30,155 bases of DNA, taken from IMG/VR virus record IMGVR_UViG_3300030104_004995, positions 1 to 30,155 of that record; one strand, written 5' to 3'. Positions 16,086 through 23,511 of the stretch are shown in pieces. Source of the DNA: a virus. How positions within the stretch are numbered: position 1 is the first letter of the stretch; each line of letters opens with the position of its first letter. A program made the translations under genes and the position numbers. The notes under the pieces are model-generated. The model was not told the origin of the DNA and ran no database searches. It saw nothing but the letters and a program-made list of their open reading frames with translations.

Positions 16086-16415
16086 ATGAAACTAAAACAA
16101 ACAATATCATCATCATTGCGATCATTCACTACAATGGAGCAAGAAAAGATAAACTTTGATGATTACGATTATGTAGACCTTGGATATGTTTGCAGAGGTA
16201 TCAAAAACAAACAAGGCTATTCAAAAATATTTGTAAGAATAGGAAGAGAGTCAATAGACAAACCTTATACTTATATAAGAATAATAGAAAAATACTATTA
16301 TACATTTACTGATACACCTCATCATACTGATGATACATACTATAATTGGACAGGTGATCTAAATGATTACATCAGACAACATCTTAAAAAGAAAAAAGGA
16401 GACAATAATGTCTAA
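16086..16415 (+). CDS. hypothetical protein, 109 aa
   Basis: The ATG at 16086 is preceded by AAGGAAA at a rather long distance (about 12 bases); an alternative ATG at 16134 (MEQEKINFDDYDYVDLGY) has no better site. The sequence is rich in Tyr, Asp and Thr, with a beta-like pattern (YSKIFVRIG, PYTYIRIIEKYYYTFTD) and a basic Lys-rich end. It overlaps the next gene by eight bases. Function unknown. Confidence 0.6.
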   Translation: MKLKQTISSSLRSFTTMEQEKINFDDYDYVDLGYVCRGIKNKQGYSKIFVRIGRESIDKPYTYIRIIEKYYYTFTDTPHHTDDTYYNWTGDLNDYIRQHLKKKKGDNNV

Positions 16416-16641
16416 ACAATCAATATTCGTAAGACACAAAGATGAAATATTAACAAATCTCATTAATTATTTAGATGATATAGCAGGTCGATTACAGAGC
16501 ACTGATTTTGGTCTTCAATCTGAATACGAAGATGGATACACAACAGCTTTAAAATGGGTATTAGGTCTAGAGGAAACTGAAAAAGAAGAAGAACTACCTT
16601 TTCAACCAATTCCTAATACAGAAGACGAAAACAATGAATAA
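16408..16641 (+). CDS. hypothetical acidic protein, 77 aa
   Basis: The ATG at 16408 lies behind AAAAAAGGAGACAATA, so the in-frame ATG at 16363 is unlikely to be used. MSKQSIFVRHKDEILTNLINYLDDIAGRLQ is helical, and the end is strongly acidic (EETEKEEELPFQPIPNTEDENNE). It overlaps the genes on both sides (ATGTCTAA and ATGAATAA junctions). Family unknown. Confidence 0.65.
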   Translation: MSKQSIFVRHKDEILTNLINYLDDIAGRLQSTDFGLQSEYEDGYTTALKWVLGLEETEKEEELPFQPIPNTEDENNE

Positions 16642-16804
16642 ACATTATGAAATAAAATGGTCTATAAAATTTCAAGTATATAATTGTAAAGACAAAGAAG
16701 ATGCAGTTAACAAGCTTGACGATATATTCAAATCACAAAATAACTGGGATTGGGATTCAAACAAAACTATTAAAATTAAAGAAATCTCTAACCAAGAAAC
16801 TTAA
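16634..16804 (+). CDS. hypothetical protein, 56 aa
   Basis: The ATG at 16634 is inside the last codons of the upstream gene. The product MNKHYEIKWSIKFQVYNCKDKEDAVNKLDDIFK has an alternating beta-alpha pattern like a small ferredoxin-type or 'DpnD/PcfM-like' domain; that likeness is weak. Its 3' end overlaps the convergent regulator gene by 17 bases. Confidence 0.55.
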   Translation: MNKHYEIKWSIKFQVYNCKDKEDAVNKLDDIFKSQNNWDWDSNKTIKIKEISNQET

Positions 16805-17489
16805 CTTTGGCTTGCACGTTCATTGCTTTCCAATCTATTAAACAATATGCAACAGAAGGAACTATAGAACCATCTTTAGCAATATATGCTAAATGAAATG
16901 GAATGTAGTAATTACCTACTGAATTTTTTAATAATTGAAACATAGCTACAGAATTAAGTGCAATGCTTTTTAAATATCCATTAGAGTTTTCAGTAATTAT
17001 TTGATGAACTGGATGATCAAATAAAGGAAATTCTTCATCTACTCTAAAAAATGAATGTAATTTTTTTTCTGAATAACCTAAATGTTTAGTCCAAATATTT
17101 AAATCTCCAGCCTCAAGTATAGTTCTGTAAAGTACAGGTGGAATCCACGATTCGGCTTTAATTAGAATATGTTGATGAATATCATATTCTAAAACATCCC
17201 ATAACTCTGTTCTAATTTTTTCCTGCTCAAGAGTTTCAATTTGTTGCTTTTGTAAATTAATAACATATTCAGAATCAATTGTTCCTTTAGCCGTTAAAGG
17301 TATATCTTGTTTTTCTGAATTATGTTTAACATAATAATCTCGCAACTTAAGGTATACTTTATAATTAGGCTTACTTCCTAATTTCCAATTGTGCAAAGTT
17401 TTACGATCAATGCCAGTACGCTTAGATATTTTTGATAATGGTATATCTGTTTCTTTCAACCATTCGATAACTGTATTTAATAATTCCAT
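16788..17489 (-). CDS. helix-turn-helix regulator with PAS-like sensor domain (candidate lysogeny repressor)
   Basis: The 233-residue protein has three parts. Residues 10-40 (PLSKISKRTGIDRKTLHNWKLG) are a helix-turn-helix of the XRE/lambda-repressor type. Residues 72-98 form a charged helix likely to dimerise. Residues 115-225 look like a PAS fold: 'AGDLNIWTKHLGYSEKKLHSFF' parallels the PAS 'N-x-x-x-x-x-LGYS-x-x-EL' entry, and 'YIPFHLAYIAKDGSIVPSVAYCLID' the closing beta strands around 'KDGS'. It is the only minus-strand gene inside the plus-strand region and faces the early operon across operator-like repeats, as phage repressors do. There is no LexA/CI-type Ser-Lys peptidase domain, so control would be by ligand or redox sensing and not by RecA-triggered cleavage. 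The Shine-Dalgarno sequence is weak. HTH is well supported; PAS is my reading of the pattern; the repressor role is inferred from position. Confidence 0.65.
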   Translation of the reverse strand: MELLNTVIEWLKETDIPLSKISKRTGIDRKTLHNWKLGSKPNYKVYLKLRDYYVKHNSEKQDIPLTAKGTIDSEYVINLQKQQIETLEQEKIRTELWDVLEYDIHQHILIKAESWIPPVLYRTILEAGDLNIWTKHLGYSEKKLHSFFRVDEEFPLFDHPVHQIITENSNGYLKSIALNSVAMFQLLKNSVGNYYIPFHLAYIAKDGSIVPSVAYCLIDWKAMNVQAKVKFLG

Positions 17490-17640
17490 ACATAAATTTA
17501 CTCAAAATTGTGGAAAATACTCAACAAAAAAACAATTTTTTGGGTATTTATTGATAGGATGTAAATAAATTCTACTGTAACTTACATTATGATTGGAGTC
17601 ATAAACACTAACGATAGCGTTACAAACAAACTGATATCAC
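17490..17640. promoter_or_regulatory. divergent switch region with repeated TACTCAA half-sites
   Basis: Half-sites TTACTCAA (17498-17505) and ATACTCAA (17517-17524) are 19 bp apart. A near-perfect inverse TTGGGTATTT (17540-17549) faces AAATACTCAA (17515-17524). A promoter-like TTGATA (17551-17556) with TACTGT 16 bases later could drive the early operon. Then come an orphan leader GATTGGAGTCATAAAC (17590) and a TAACG-ATAG-CGTTA dyad. This is the expected place for operators of the adjacent regulator. Confidence 0.5.
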
Positions 17641-17674
17641 AAGCCCTGAAAATGCATCCCTTCAGGGCTTTTTG
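17641..17674 (+). terminator. leader terminator upstream of the early operon
   Basis: A perfect ten-pair stem (AAGCCCTGAA / TTCAGGGCTT) with a ten-base loop, followed by TTTGTTTG. It lies about 70 bases before the first early gene, between the candidate promoter and the operon, so full expression would need read-through, antitermination or a second promoter. Confidence 0.8.
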
Positions 17675-17742
17675 TTTGTCTATAAACTTAAGCATACCTT
17701 TAGTCTCGGCTCTCTTTATTTGTGAATTAATTTGGAGTAGCT

Positions 17743-17964
17743 ATGACAAATCAATACTGTAGAAAACATCCTCAAGTAGAATTACAAGGGCAAGAAGTCA
17801 GAGGTTATAACTTCGTGACAGAATGTAGTTTTACTTACGATGTAGACTATTGCCCTGCCTGTTTTGAAGAATACGAGAAAACTGGAAAAATGGAAAAAAC
17901 AGAAATCGTTCCAAAAGATGCTTTTTGGGAACTAGTAAATAACAAAAAGGACTGGGTAATATGA
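17743..17964 (+). CDS. small zinc-ribbon-like protein, 73 aa, first early gene
   Basis: The ATG follows TTTGGAGTAGCT. Cys6, His9, Cys28, Cys37 and Cys40 (YCRKHPQVE ... CSFTYDVDYCPACFEEY) suggest a small zinc ribbon. As the first gene after the divergent switch region, and preceded by a leader terminator, it is a candidate early regulator or antiterminator, but that is position-based inference. It ends in an ATGA overlap with the next gene. Confidence 0.6.
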   Translation: MTNQYCRKHPQVELQGQEVRGYNFVTECSFTYDVDYCPACFEEYEKTGKMEKTEIVPKDAFWELVNNKKDWVI

Positions 17965-18257
17965 TTACAAAAATCAAAACGATGGGACAAATCGGTAAGG
18001 CATTCGGCTATATAATGTGGGGCATAAATAGTACTGCAAGAATAGCTGGATCTGTTGTCTCAAATGTAAGTAATGGCCTTACCAATAAAGGTCTATTTAA
18101 TGTATCTCTCACCACAGATAGTGGACAAGTAGTTAAAGAACTCACACACCAAACAGGTTCACAAGTGGCAGAGATCATAGAACAAATGGACAATTTCGGT
18201 ATTCATTCAATTGACATACAAAAAGTAAATGGAGATAAGAATGATAACAGCAAATGA
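17961..18257 (+). CDS. hypothetical protein, 98 aa
   Basis: Coupled to the previous gene by ATGA. The N-terminal part (GKAFGYIMWGINSTARIAGSVVSNVS) is moderately hydrophobic, with small residues; the C-terminal part is a charged helix (SQVAEIIEQMDNFGIHSIDIQKV). It could associate with membranes, but no clear transmembrane segment is present. Family unknown. Confidence 0.6.
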   Translation: MITKIKTMGQIGKAFGYIMWGINSTARIAGSVVSNVSNGLTNKGLFNVSLTTDSGQVVKELTHQTGSQVAEIIEQMDNFGIHSIDIQKVNGDKNDNSK

Positions 18258-18408
18258 CAATATGTTAGACGAAATGTATGAAGAAATGGAAACACCTCTT
18301 AATCAAGAGTTGATAAGTATCATTGAACATTTCGATACAACATTTAGCATAAGACCAATGCACACTATGCAATTATTGCAAATGCATTTGGACACTATGA
18401 AAAAATAG
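18241..18408 (+). CDS. small Met-rich helical protein, 55 aa
   Basis: The ATG sits behind GGAGATAAGA and overlaps the previous gene. MITANDNMLDEMYEEMETPL and the rest are helical, with eight Met in 55 residues. Function unknown; included because start signal and coupling are good. Confidence 0.6.
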   Translation: MITANDNMLDEMYEEMETPLNQELISIIEHFDTTFSIRPMHTMQLLQMHLDTMKK

Positions 18409-18410
18409 CG

Positions 18411-18590
18411 ATGGATAGGAATGCAGGGACTCCCAGATCAGTAAGAGGTAAAGGACTAGTCAAGTGATCAGACACCTCGACAGTACTGGGGTCAGGGATG
18501 AAGGCAACGCCAGAACTTGTAAACAAAGACGTAGATAAGTTTCTGCATTACCTCTATCAAAAGGAAATTTATGAATTATTTAGGATATGA
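18411..18590 (+). pseudogene. 60-codon frame interrupted by one in-frame TGA
   Basis: ATG at 18411 reads MDRNAGTPRSVRGKGLVK, then TGA at 18465-18467, and the same frame continues SDTSTVLGSGMKATPELVNKD through FLHYLYQKEIYELFRI to a second TGA. The upstream piece lacks a Shine-Dalgarno sequence but starts two bases after the previous stop. An internal ATG at 18498 could start a 30-residue peptide. The segment is richer in G and C than its neighbours. It could be a decayed gene, a read-through gene or a structured RNA. Confidence 0.35.
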
Positions 18591-18681
18591 TGATTTTGAA
18601 GAATGTCCTGTATGTAACGAACCATTTAAACCAACCAATGATGAAGAATATTGTTCTTATCATTGTGCAACAGGAGGATAA
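18571..18681 (+). CDS. mini zinc-ribbon protein, 36 aa
   Basis: Preceded by AAAAGGAAATTT. Four metal-binding residues are well spaced: CPVC at residues 12-15 and C-x2-H-C at 28-32 (EYCSYHC). The stop abuts the ATG of the next gene, whose own Shine-Dalgarno sequence (AGGAGG) lies in this gene's last codons. It resembles the small 'CxxC...CxxHC' phage zinc fingers; target unknown. Confidence 0.65.
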   Translation: MNYLGYDDFEECPVCNEPFKPTNDEEYCSYHCATGG

Positions 18682-18867
18682 ATGAAAACAACAACAGCAC
18701 CTGATACAAGACCAGCTATTGCATTTGATAGAGCTGACGAAGTACGGCTATTAACAGATGCATTGATAGACTTTAGGCATCAAAATCCTAATCATATGCA
18801 TATAAAAATAATTAACAAACTTGAAGACATACTAGGAGAAGTAGAAAGTATGTTTTTTAAACAATAA
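18682..18867 (+). CDS. hypothetical protein, 61 aa
   Basis: Has the perfect Shine-Dalgarno sequence AGGAGG before ATG. MKTTTAPDTRPAIAFDRADEVRLLTDALIDFRHQNPNHMHIKIINKLEDILGE is helical with two predicted amphipathic helices. No recognised family. It is followed by the next gene's GGAGTCACTAATG leader. Confidence 0.65.
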   Translation: MKTTTAPDTRPAIAFDRADEVRLLTDALIDFRHQNPNHMHIKIINKLEDILGEVESMFFKQ

Positions 18868-18882
18868 ATCAAGGAGTCACTA

Positions 18883-19017
18883 ATGCGAAATCAAGACCAA
18901 AAACGCTTAACACCAAGAGCGTGGTTCAAATTTTATGAACAAATGTACAATGCAGGACGTTTTGAAAAAGACGGATCTGCCTATGAAAGAATGATGTATT
19001 ACAAAGTAAGAAGTTAA
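18883..19017 (+). CDS. small basic aromatic protein, 44 aa
   Basis: Leader AAGGAGTCACTAATG fixes the start. MRNQDQKRLTPRAWFKFYEQMYNAGRFEKDGSAYERMMYYKVRS is basic and rich in Tyr, Phe and Met. It stands directly before the DUF932 gene (gap of nine bases containing AAGGAGG). Function unknown. Confidence 0.65.
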   Translation: MRNQDQKRLTPRAWFKFYEQMYNAGRFEKDGSAYERMMYYKVRS

Positions 19018-19026
19018 GGAGGCAGT

Positions 19027-20046
19027 ATGCCAGCAATGATTGATTCAATGTTTTATGTTGGGGAAACCCCTTGGCATAAACAAGGTAAAAAATTAGATAA
19101 CCCACCTACTGTAGAAGAGGCTATCAAAGAAGCAGGATTAGATTGGTATGTAAAGAAAATGCCTACATATGTTTCTAATCTAAATAATGATGAAGAATAC
19201 TATGGAAGAATTGCTTCTATACCTACTGGGCATTTCTATACAATGAGGATAGATAAACAAGGCAGTAGACGTAAGTTTACACCATTAGGCCCTGTATCTG
19301 AAAGATATGGAATATTACAGAACAAAGACGCATTTGAACCGTTTAATGTATTGTTGGATTATGGCTATACGCTAGAAACAGCAGGTGCAATAGACGAAGG
19401 CAGAAAAGTATGGATCTTAGCAAAAGCTCCTGAACATAGTATGGTAGGAGATGACAAGCTTGATAAATACGTTATGCTTTTTACATCTCACGATGGATCT
19501 GCAGGAAGTCAATTCAGACCTACTGCAATACGTGCTGTATGTCAAAATACAATTGACCTAGCATTAAAAGGTACAGAAAAGTTCTACTCACTAAAACACA
19601 CATCTAACATTACAGCTAGAGTGAAAGAACTCACAAAAAACCTTGATATAATGAAAGGCAATGTACGTGATGCAATAGGTGATATGAATAGAATGACAGA
19701 GTATAAAATAGGGCCAACTGAACTAGATATATATCTAGAGCTTTCTGTCCCCTATTTAAGGACAAGACATAAAGAAAGCATTCCAGAAAAAAACATATTT
19801 GTAAGGAATAATGCTAAGCCTGTATACGAAAAGATGGTCGATAATTTCAAAAATGGACGTGGGAATAAAGGTGAAACTTTATGGGACGCTTATAATGCAA
19901 TTACAGAATATTATACACACGATGCTAATTACAAAGACTGGGTAAAGTCTACGCAATTTGGCAAGCCGTATGATTATAAAGTAAGTGCATTACGAGTAGC
20001 ACAAACGATGGTACGACAAGCAAATACAACATTAATAACAGCTTAG
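19027..20046 (+). CDS. DUF932 / phage-plasmid-like protein (TIGR03299 type)
   Basis: The 339-residue protein starts MPAMIDSMFYVGETPWHKQGKKL, the characteristic 'W-H-x-x-G' opening of the DUF932 family found in phages and plasmids. It continues with the PVSERYGILQNKDAFEP, KVWILAKAP and SHDGSAGSQFRPTAIRAVCQNT segments typical of the family, where a conserved 'R-x-V-C-x-N-T' block occurs. The biochemical role is not known for certain; members lie in replication/recombination regions, as here, three genes before the primase-helicase. AAGGAGG precedes the ATG at good spacing. Confidence 0.85.
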   Translation: MPAMIDSMFYVGETPWHKQGKKLDNPPTVEEAIKEAGLDWYVKKMPTYVSNLNNDEEYYGRIASIPTGHFYTMRIDKQGSRRKFTPLGPVSERYGILQNKDAFEPFNVLLDYGYTLETAGAIDEGRKVWILAKAPEHSMVGDDKLDKYVMLFTSHDGSAGSQFRPTAIRAVCQNTIDLALKGTEKFYSLKHTSNITARVKELTKNLDIMKGNVRDAIGDMNRMTEYKIGPTELDIYLELSVPYLRTRHKESIPEKNIFVRNNAKPVYEKMVDNFKNGRGNKGETLWDAYNAITEYYTHDANYKDWVKSTQFGKPYDYKVSALRVAQTMVRQANTTLITA

Positions 20047-20059
20047 TTAGTAGGACTCC

Positions 20060-20145
20060 TATAAGAGAGTCGAGGTTTCATTTCATTGTTAAGGGACTCA
20101 CAACTACAACCTTTAACCTCCTTTGTTAGAGTCTCGGCTCTCTTT
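20060..20145 (+). other. long-range hairpin in DUF932-ERF gap (repeat element copy)
   Basis: GAGAGTCGAG at about 20064 pairs with CTCGGCTCTC near 20131, enclosing an inner stem GTTAAGGG/CCTTTAAC. The right arm is followed by TTTACCTACAAC. It is an extended version of the CTCGGCTCTCTTTAATT element and fills most of the 134-base gap. Confidence 0.6.
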
Positions 20146-20180
20146 ACCTACAACTAATTAACTAAACGATTGGAGTCACA

Positions 20181-20834
20181 ATGACAAACGAACTACAAGG
20201 TTTGACAATTCATCAAAAGCTGAATTTTATTCAAACCAACCTCAAAGTAGAAAAAGGACATCGCAATAATTTTGGTAAGTACAATTACAGAAATTTAGCA
20301 GATATCTTTGAGGCTGTAAAACCTTTATTAAATGAAACTGGTTGCTGGTTAACAGTATCAGATGAAATGGTAAATATAGGTAACAGCAACTACATCAAAG
20401 CAATAGCCATATTTGGCGATCAAGATGGCACAGAAATCACTTGTGAGGGCTGGGCTAGAGAATCTGTATCTAAAAAAGGTATGGACGATAGTCAAATAAC
20501 TGGTGCTACATCATCATATGCAAGGAAATATGCCTGTAATGGGTTATTTGCTATTGACGATACCAAAGATGCTGACAGTATGGACAATACAGATCACATC
20601 TCTGAATTACAAGAAAATACACTTGGTACAGTAAAGACTGTTTCAGATGAAGAGATCAAACTAGAACGTCTATGTCGTGCAATAGAATTCAAAGGTACAG
20701 GCTTGCAATCTAAAATAAAAGATTGGCTAAAGACTGAACCATCTCAAACACAAATCCTTGAAAAGTATATCCAACTAAAGGATAAACAAGAAGGAATACG
20801 TAACAAAAATAAAAAACAAAAGGAGTCTAAATAA
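20181..20834 (+). CDS. erf: ERF-family single-strand annealing protein
   Basis: The start is set by GATTGGAGTCACAATG. Residues 32-50 (GKYNYRNLADIFEAVKPLL) and 104-132 (SQITGATSSYARKYACNGLFAIDDTKDAD) carry the two diagnostic ERF blocks, including 'G-x-Y-x-Y-R' and 'Q-x-x-GA-x-x-Y-x-R-K-Y'. The protein, 217 residues, would anneal complementary ssDNA for recombination and genome circularisation. A Lys-rich helical tail follows (KNKKQKESK). It is coupled (TAATG) to the probable ssDNA-binding gene, a common pairing in phages. Confidence 0.9.
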   Translation: MTNELQGLTIHQKLNFIQTNLKVEKGHRNNFGKYNYRNLADIFEAVKPLLNETGCWLTVSDEMVNIGNSNYIKAIAIFGDQDGTEITCEGWARESVSKKGMDDSQITGATSSYARKYACNGLFAIDDTKDADSMDNTDHISELQENTLGTVKTVSDEEIKLERLCRAIEFKGTGLQSKIKDWLKTEPSQTQILEKYIQLKDKQEGIRNKNKKQKESK

Positions 20835-21373
20835 TGGCTGGATTCGTAAAGACAGCAACCTGTAAAGGTGTGACACTTAAGTATGATGATAAATTGCCTT
20901 GGCTCAAAAAGAACAATGATATTCTTTTAGAGATTAAATATACCACAGAGCAAGGACTTGCAAATGGTATTAAAGAAGAAACCCTCAACATCTTTGGCAA
21001 CTTTAATAAAGACAAAGGTAACTGGGGTGGTGCTTTAAAAGCAAAAATGTTCTTTGAGGCAGTTGGCATTAAAGATCCTGAGTATAATGAAAATTATACC
21101 ATACCTGAAGAATATCTAGACAAAGCCGTAGGGCAACAGTTCTTAGTACTCTCCTACCCTTCTACAAATCTGAAAGACGATGGTAATCCTTGGTGGAATA
21201 CCTTTATGGAAACAATGAATCCCAGTCGTGGTATGGACAAACTAAAAGAACGATTCCAAAAACAGGTAAATGAAGGATGGGTTCGTGATTATAGCGAAAC
21301 AAAACCAGATACACCTAAACCTGCACCTAAAGCTGATGCACCTGATCTTGATCTAGAATCATTGGGGTTATAG
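20834..21373 (+). CDS. probable ssDNA-binding protein, 179 aa
   Basis: It starts one base before the end of the ERF gene, behind AAAAGGAGTC. The body is beta-rich with scattered aromatic residues (KGVTLKYDDKLPWLKK, DILLEIKYTTEQG, LNIFGNFNKDKGNW). The end is a flexible Pro/Lys linker followed by an acidic, hydrophobic tail, DAPDLDLESLGL, like the protein-interaction tails of SSB proteins. Its position between annealing protein and primase-helicase fits. No definite family match, so the function is inferred. Confidence 0.55.
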   Translation: MAGFVKTATCKGVTLKYDDKLPWLKKNNDILLEIKYTTEQGLANGIKEETLNIFGNFNKDKGNWGGALKAKMFFEAVGIKDPEYNENYTIPEEYLDKAVGQQFLVLSYPSTNLKDDGNPWWNTFMETMNPSRGMDKLKERFQKQVNEGWVRDYSETKPDTPKPAPKADAPDLDLESLGL

Positions 21374-21634
21374 ATGACCATATCAGTAATTATCAAAAAA
21401 TGGTTACTGAATCGTATGAATAGAGGAAACTATATCGTGAATTCAGTAGATATAGAGACTTCTCTAGTCAACTATGCTAAAGAGTACTGGGATGTAATAC
21501 ATACTCCCAGTACTTGGAGCAGAGGTTGGAGAACATTCAGACGTGAAGGTGAATACAGAGATATTGATATAGTCGATATCAGAGAAAAACAAACTAACAA
21601 AAGGTATAAAACGTGGCAACTAGGGATTGGATAG
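21374..21634 (+). CDS. hypothetical protein, 86 aa
   Basis: Starts directly after the previous stop. MTISVIIKKWLLNRMNRGNYIVNSVDIETSLVNYAKEYWDVIHTPSTWSRGWRTFRREG suggests a small helical, winged-helix-like domain with aromatic and Arg-rich turns. It overlaps the primase-helicase start by 22 bases, implying translational coupling and perhaps a replication role. Not recognised. Confidence 0.55.
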   Translation: MTISVIIKKWLLNRMNRGNYIVNSVDIETSLVNYAKEYWDVIHTPSTWSRGWRTFRREGEYRDIDIVDIREKQTNKRYKTWQLGIG

Positions 21635-23448
21635 TAGAATACGCTACTGGTTCAGTTTCTAATAGACAGCAGTTATGTACTATTGAAAAATGGCCTGAGA
21701 TACTTAAAGGTCTATTAAAGTACAGAAGTGAAATCTACAGATCTATGTTTTTATATGATAAAAGCATTATAGACTATGTAGAAGAAACTAAAAGTGTCAG
21801 TAAGTATGATGGTGAAAAATACATAGACACAATTGTACTGGACATAGACCCTACAGGAAATGTCAAGTTAATGGGCGATCTTGCCTTAGACCAAGTACTG
21901 GAATTAATTGATGACCTTAATGGAAAAGGCATTGGTAATGAAATAATTCAAGTATGGTTCTCTGGCAGAGGGTTTCATATACATATGCCTAACGTATATG
22001 GATTTGAACCAGCTCATAACCTTAACCAAATAGTACGTGCAAGTATTGCAAGAGATTTTGGGAATTATGTTGATCTAATATATGATGCTACAAGACTTAT
22101 TAGAGCACCTTATTCTCGAAATCTTAAAACAGGTTTATACAAAATACCACTTAGAATAGAAGAAATAGAAGATCTGTCTTATAATAATATTCAAGAAATA
22201 GCAAAAGACATAAGAACAGACTTTGCACACAAAAAACTAGAATATGATGGTATAGCTTTACTTAAACCTCAAGATGTAAGCAGGAAAAGTTCTCCTGAAG
22301 TACGCAAGATATTCATAGGCAAAAAAGCAGAAACATCAAACGTCATTACGTGTGGGCAACACATATACAACGCTGGAGAAGTCAAAGGACACAGACATCA
22401 TAATTTATTACGTCTTGTTAGCATTGCTATAAGACACTATGGTTATGATGCATCTGCAGTACACGGCATTGTTAAAGCTTATATGGATAAGTTTGATAAT
22501 CCATTGCCTAAAACAGAAGTAAGCAGAATTGTAGAAGACGCATATAAAGCAGGTGGTTATGCTTACGGATGTGAAGATGAAGTACTATCAAAATACTGCG
22601 ATCCTAAATGTTTTAAATACAAATGGAAGAACCTAGAAGAAAGCACAGATGTATTAAATGCAGATGATATGGTAAATCTTCTATTAGACTATGTAGAAAT
22701 AGACTTTAGTGATAAATCTTTTGATTTAAAACAGGTCTTTCCATTTATGCCTAACTCATATGTATTTAAAGCAGGAGATCTTGCAGTACTAACAGGAAAC
22801 ACCAAATTAGGTAAAACAGCATTTTTACAATATGTAGTATCGTGCATACCTAGTGTAAAAACACTATATATGTCACTAGAAGTAGATCAAGCAACTATGG
22901 CTAGACGCTTTACACAACAGGCTATGCTTAAGTCTAAAGATGATGTAATTCATTTATTAAAACAGAAAGACGCTTTAACGCTAGAAACACTCAAAAACAA
23001 AATGAAACATCTTGAACTTATTACTACTTCCCCTGACATATCTAAGTATGGAGATATGATACAACAACATAAACCTAAAATTGTTGTAGTAGACACAGTA
23101 GATATGGTTCCAGCACGTTTTGCTGGTACAGATTCCTTTAAAAAACAGGAACACGTATTTGAAACACTCAAGAAGATTGCCATCCAAGAGGATATAATTA
23201 TTCTTGCAGTAGTCCACATATCTAAGCAAGCACATTATGCCTTAAAAGAGGGACAGGAATTAGATGTCCATATGAGTAAAGGCTCAACTGCAGTCGCTCA
23301 AAAAGCTGACAAAGTACTAGCATTAGAACAGGTTTCTGAAGGTAGCAGAAAAAGACGAATCAGAGCTGTGGCATCACGTGATGATACAGGCTTTGAAATT
23401 GTATGCAATTACAACTGGGAGACATTCACTTTTGGAAAACTGAATTAG
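21613..23448 (+). CDS. primase-helicase fusion (AEP-like primase plus RecA/DnaB-type helicase)
   Basis: GTG start with AAAGG eight bases upstream; 611 residues. The N-terminal half carries archaeo-eukaryotic primase motifs: DIDP at 77-80 (catalytic DxD), SGRGFHIH at 117-124 and RLIRAPYSRN at 161-170. A Cys cluster (Cys320, Cys329, Cys333) could bind zinc or iron-sulphur. The C-terminal half has Walker A GNTKLGKT at 395-402, Walker B IVVVDTVD at 490-497 and the later 'HISKQAHY...SKGSTAVAQKAD' region of RecA-like replicative helicases. It would prime and unwind phage DNA. No DNA polymerase lies in this window, so the host polymerase may be recruited. The two-domain order is clear; hexamer formation is inferred. 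Confidence 0.85.
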   Translation: MATRDWIVEYATGSVSNRQQLCTIEKWPEILKGLLKYRSEIYRSMFLYDKSIIDYVEETKSVSKYDGEKYIDTIVLDIDPTGNVKLMGDLALDQVLELIDDLNGKGIGNEIIQVWFSGRGFHIHMPNVYGFEPAHNLNQIVRASIARDFGNYVDLIYDATRLIRAPYSRNLKTGLYKIPLRIEEIEDLSYNNIQEIAKDIRTDFAHKKLEYDGIALLKPQDVSRKSSPEVRKIFIGKKAETSNVITCGQHIYNAGEVKGHRHHNLLRLVSIAIRHYGYDASAVHGIVKAYMDKFDNPLPKTEVSRIVEDAYKAGGYAYGCEDEVLSKYCDPKCFKYKWKNLEESTDVLNADDMVNLLLDYVEIDFSDKSFDLKQVFPFMPNSYVFKAGDLAVLTGNTKLGKTAFLQYVVSCIPSVKTLYMSLEVDQATMARRFTQQAMLKSKDDVIHLLKQKDALTLETLKNKMKHLELITTSPDISKYGDMIQQHKPKIVVVDTVDMVPARFAGTDSFKKQEHVFETLKKIAIQEDIIILAVVHISKQAHYALKEGQELDVHMSKGSTAVAQKADKVLALEQVSEGSRKRRIRAVASRDDTGFEIVCNYNWETFTFGKLN

Positions 23449-23458
23449 TAGCACCAAG

Positions 23459-23486
23459 CACGGCTCTCTTTAATTAGGGAGTCGTG
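23459..23486 (+). terminator. hairpin after primase-helicase (repeat element copy)
   Basis: CACGGCTCTC pairs with GGGAGTCGTG (two G-T pairs) around TTTAATTA. Here CTCTTTAATT itself forms arm and loop, unlike the other copies. There is no long T-run, so it may be a processing or stability hairpin. Confidence 0.5.
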
Positions 23487-23511
23487 TTTACACATATCAA
23501 AGGAAAACACT

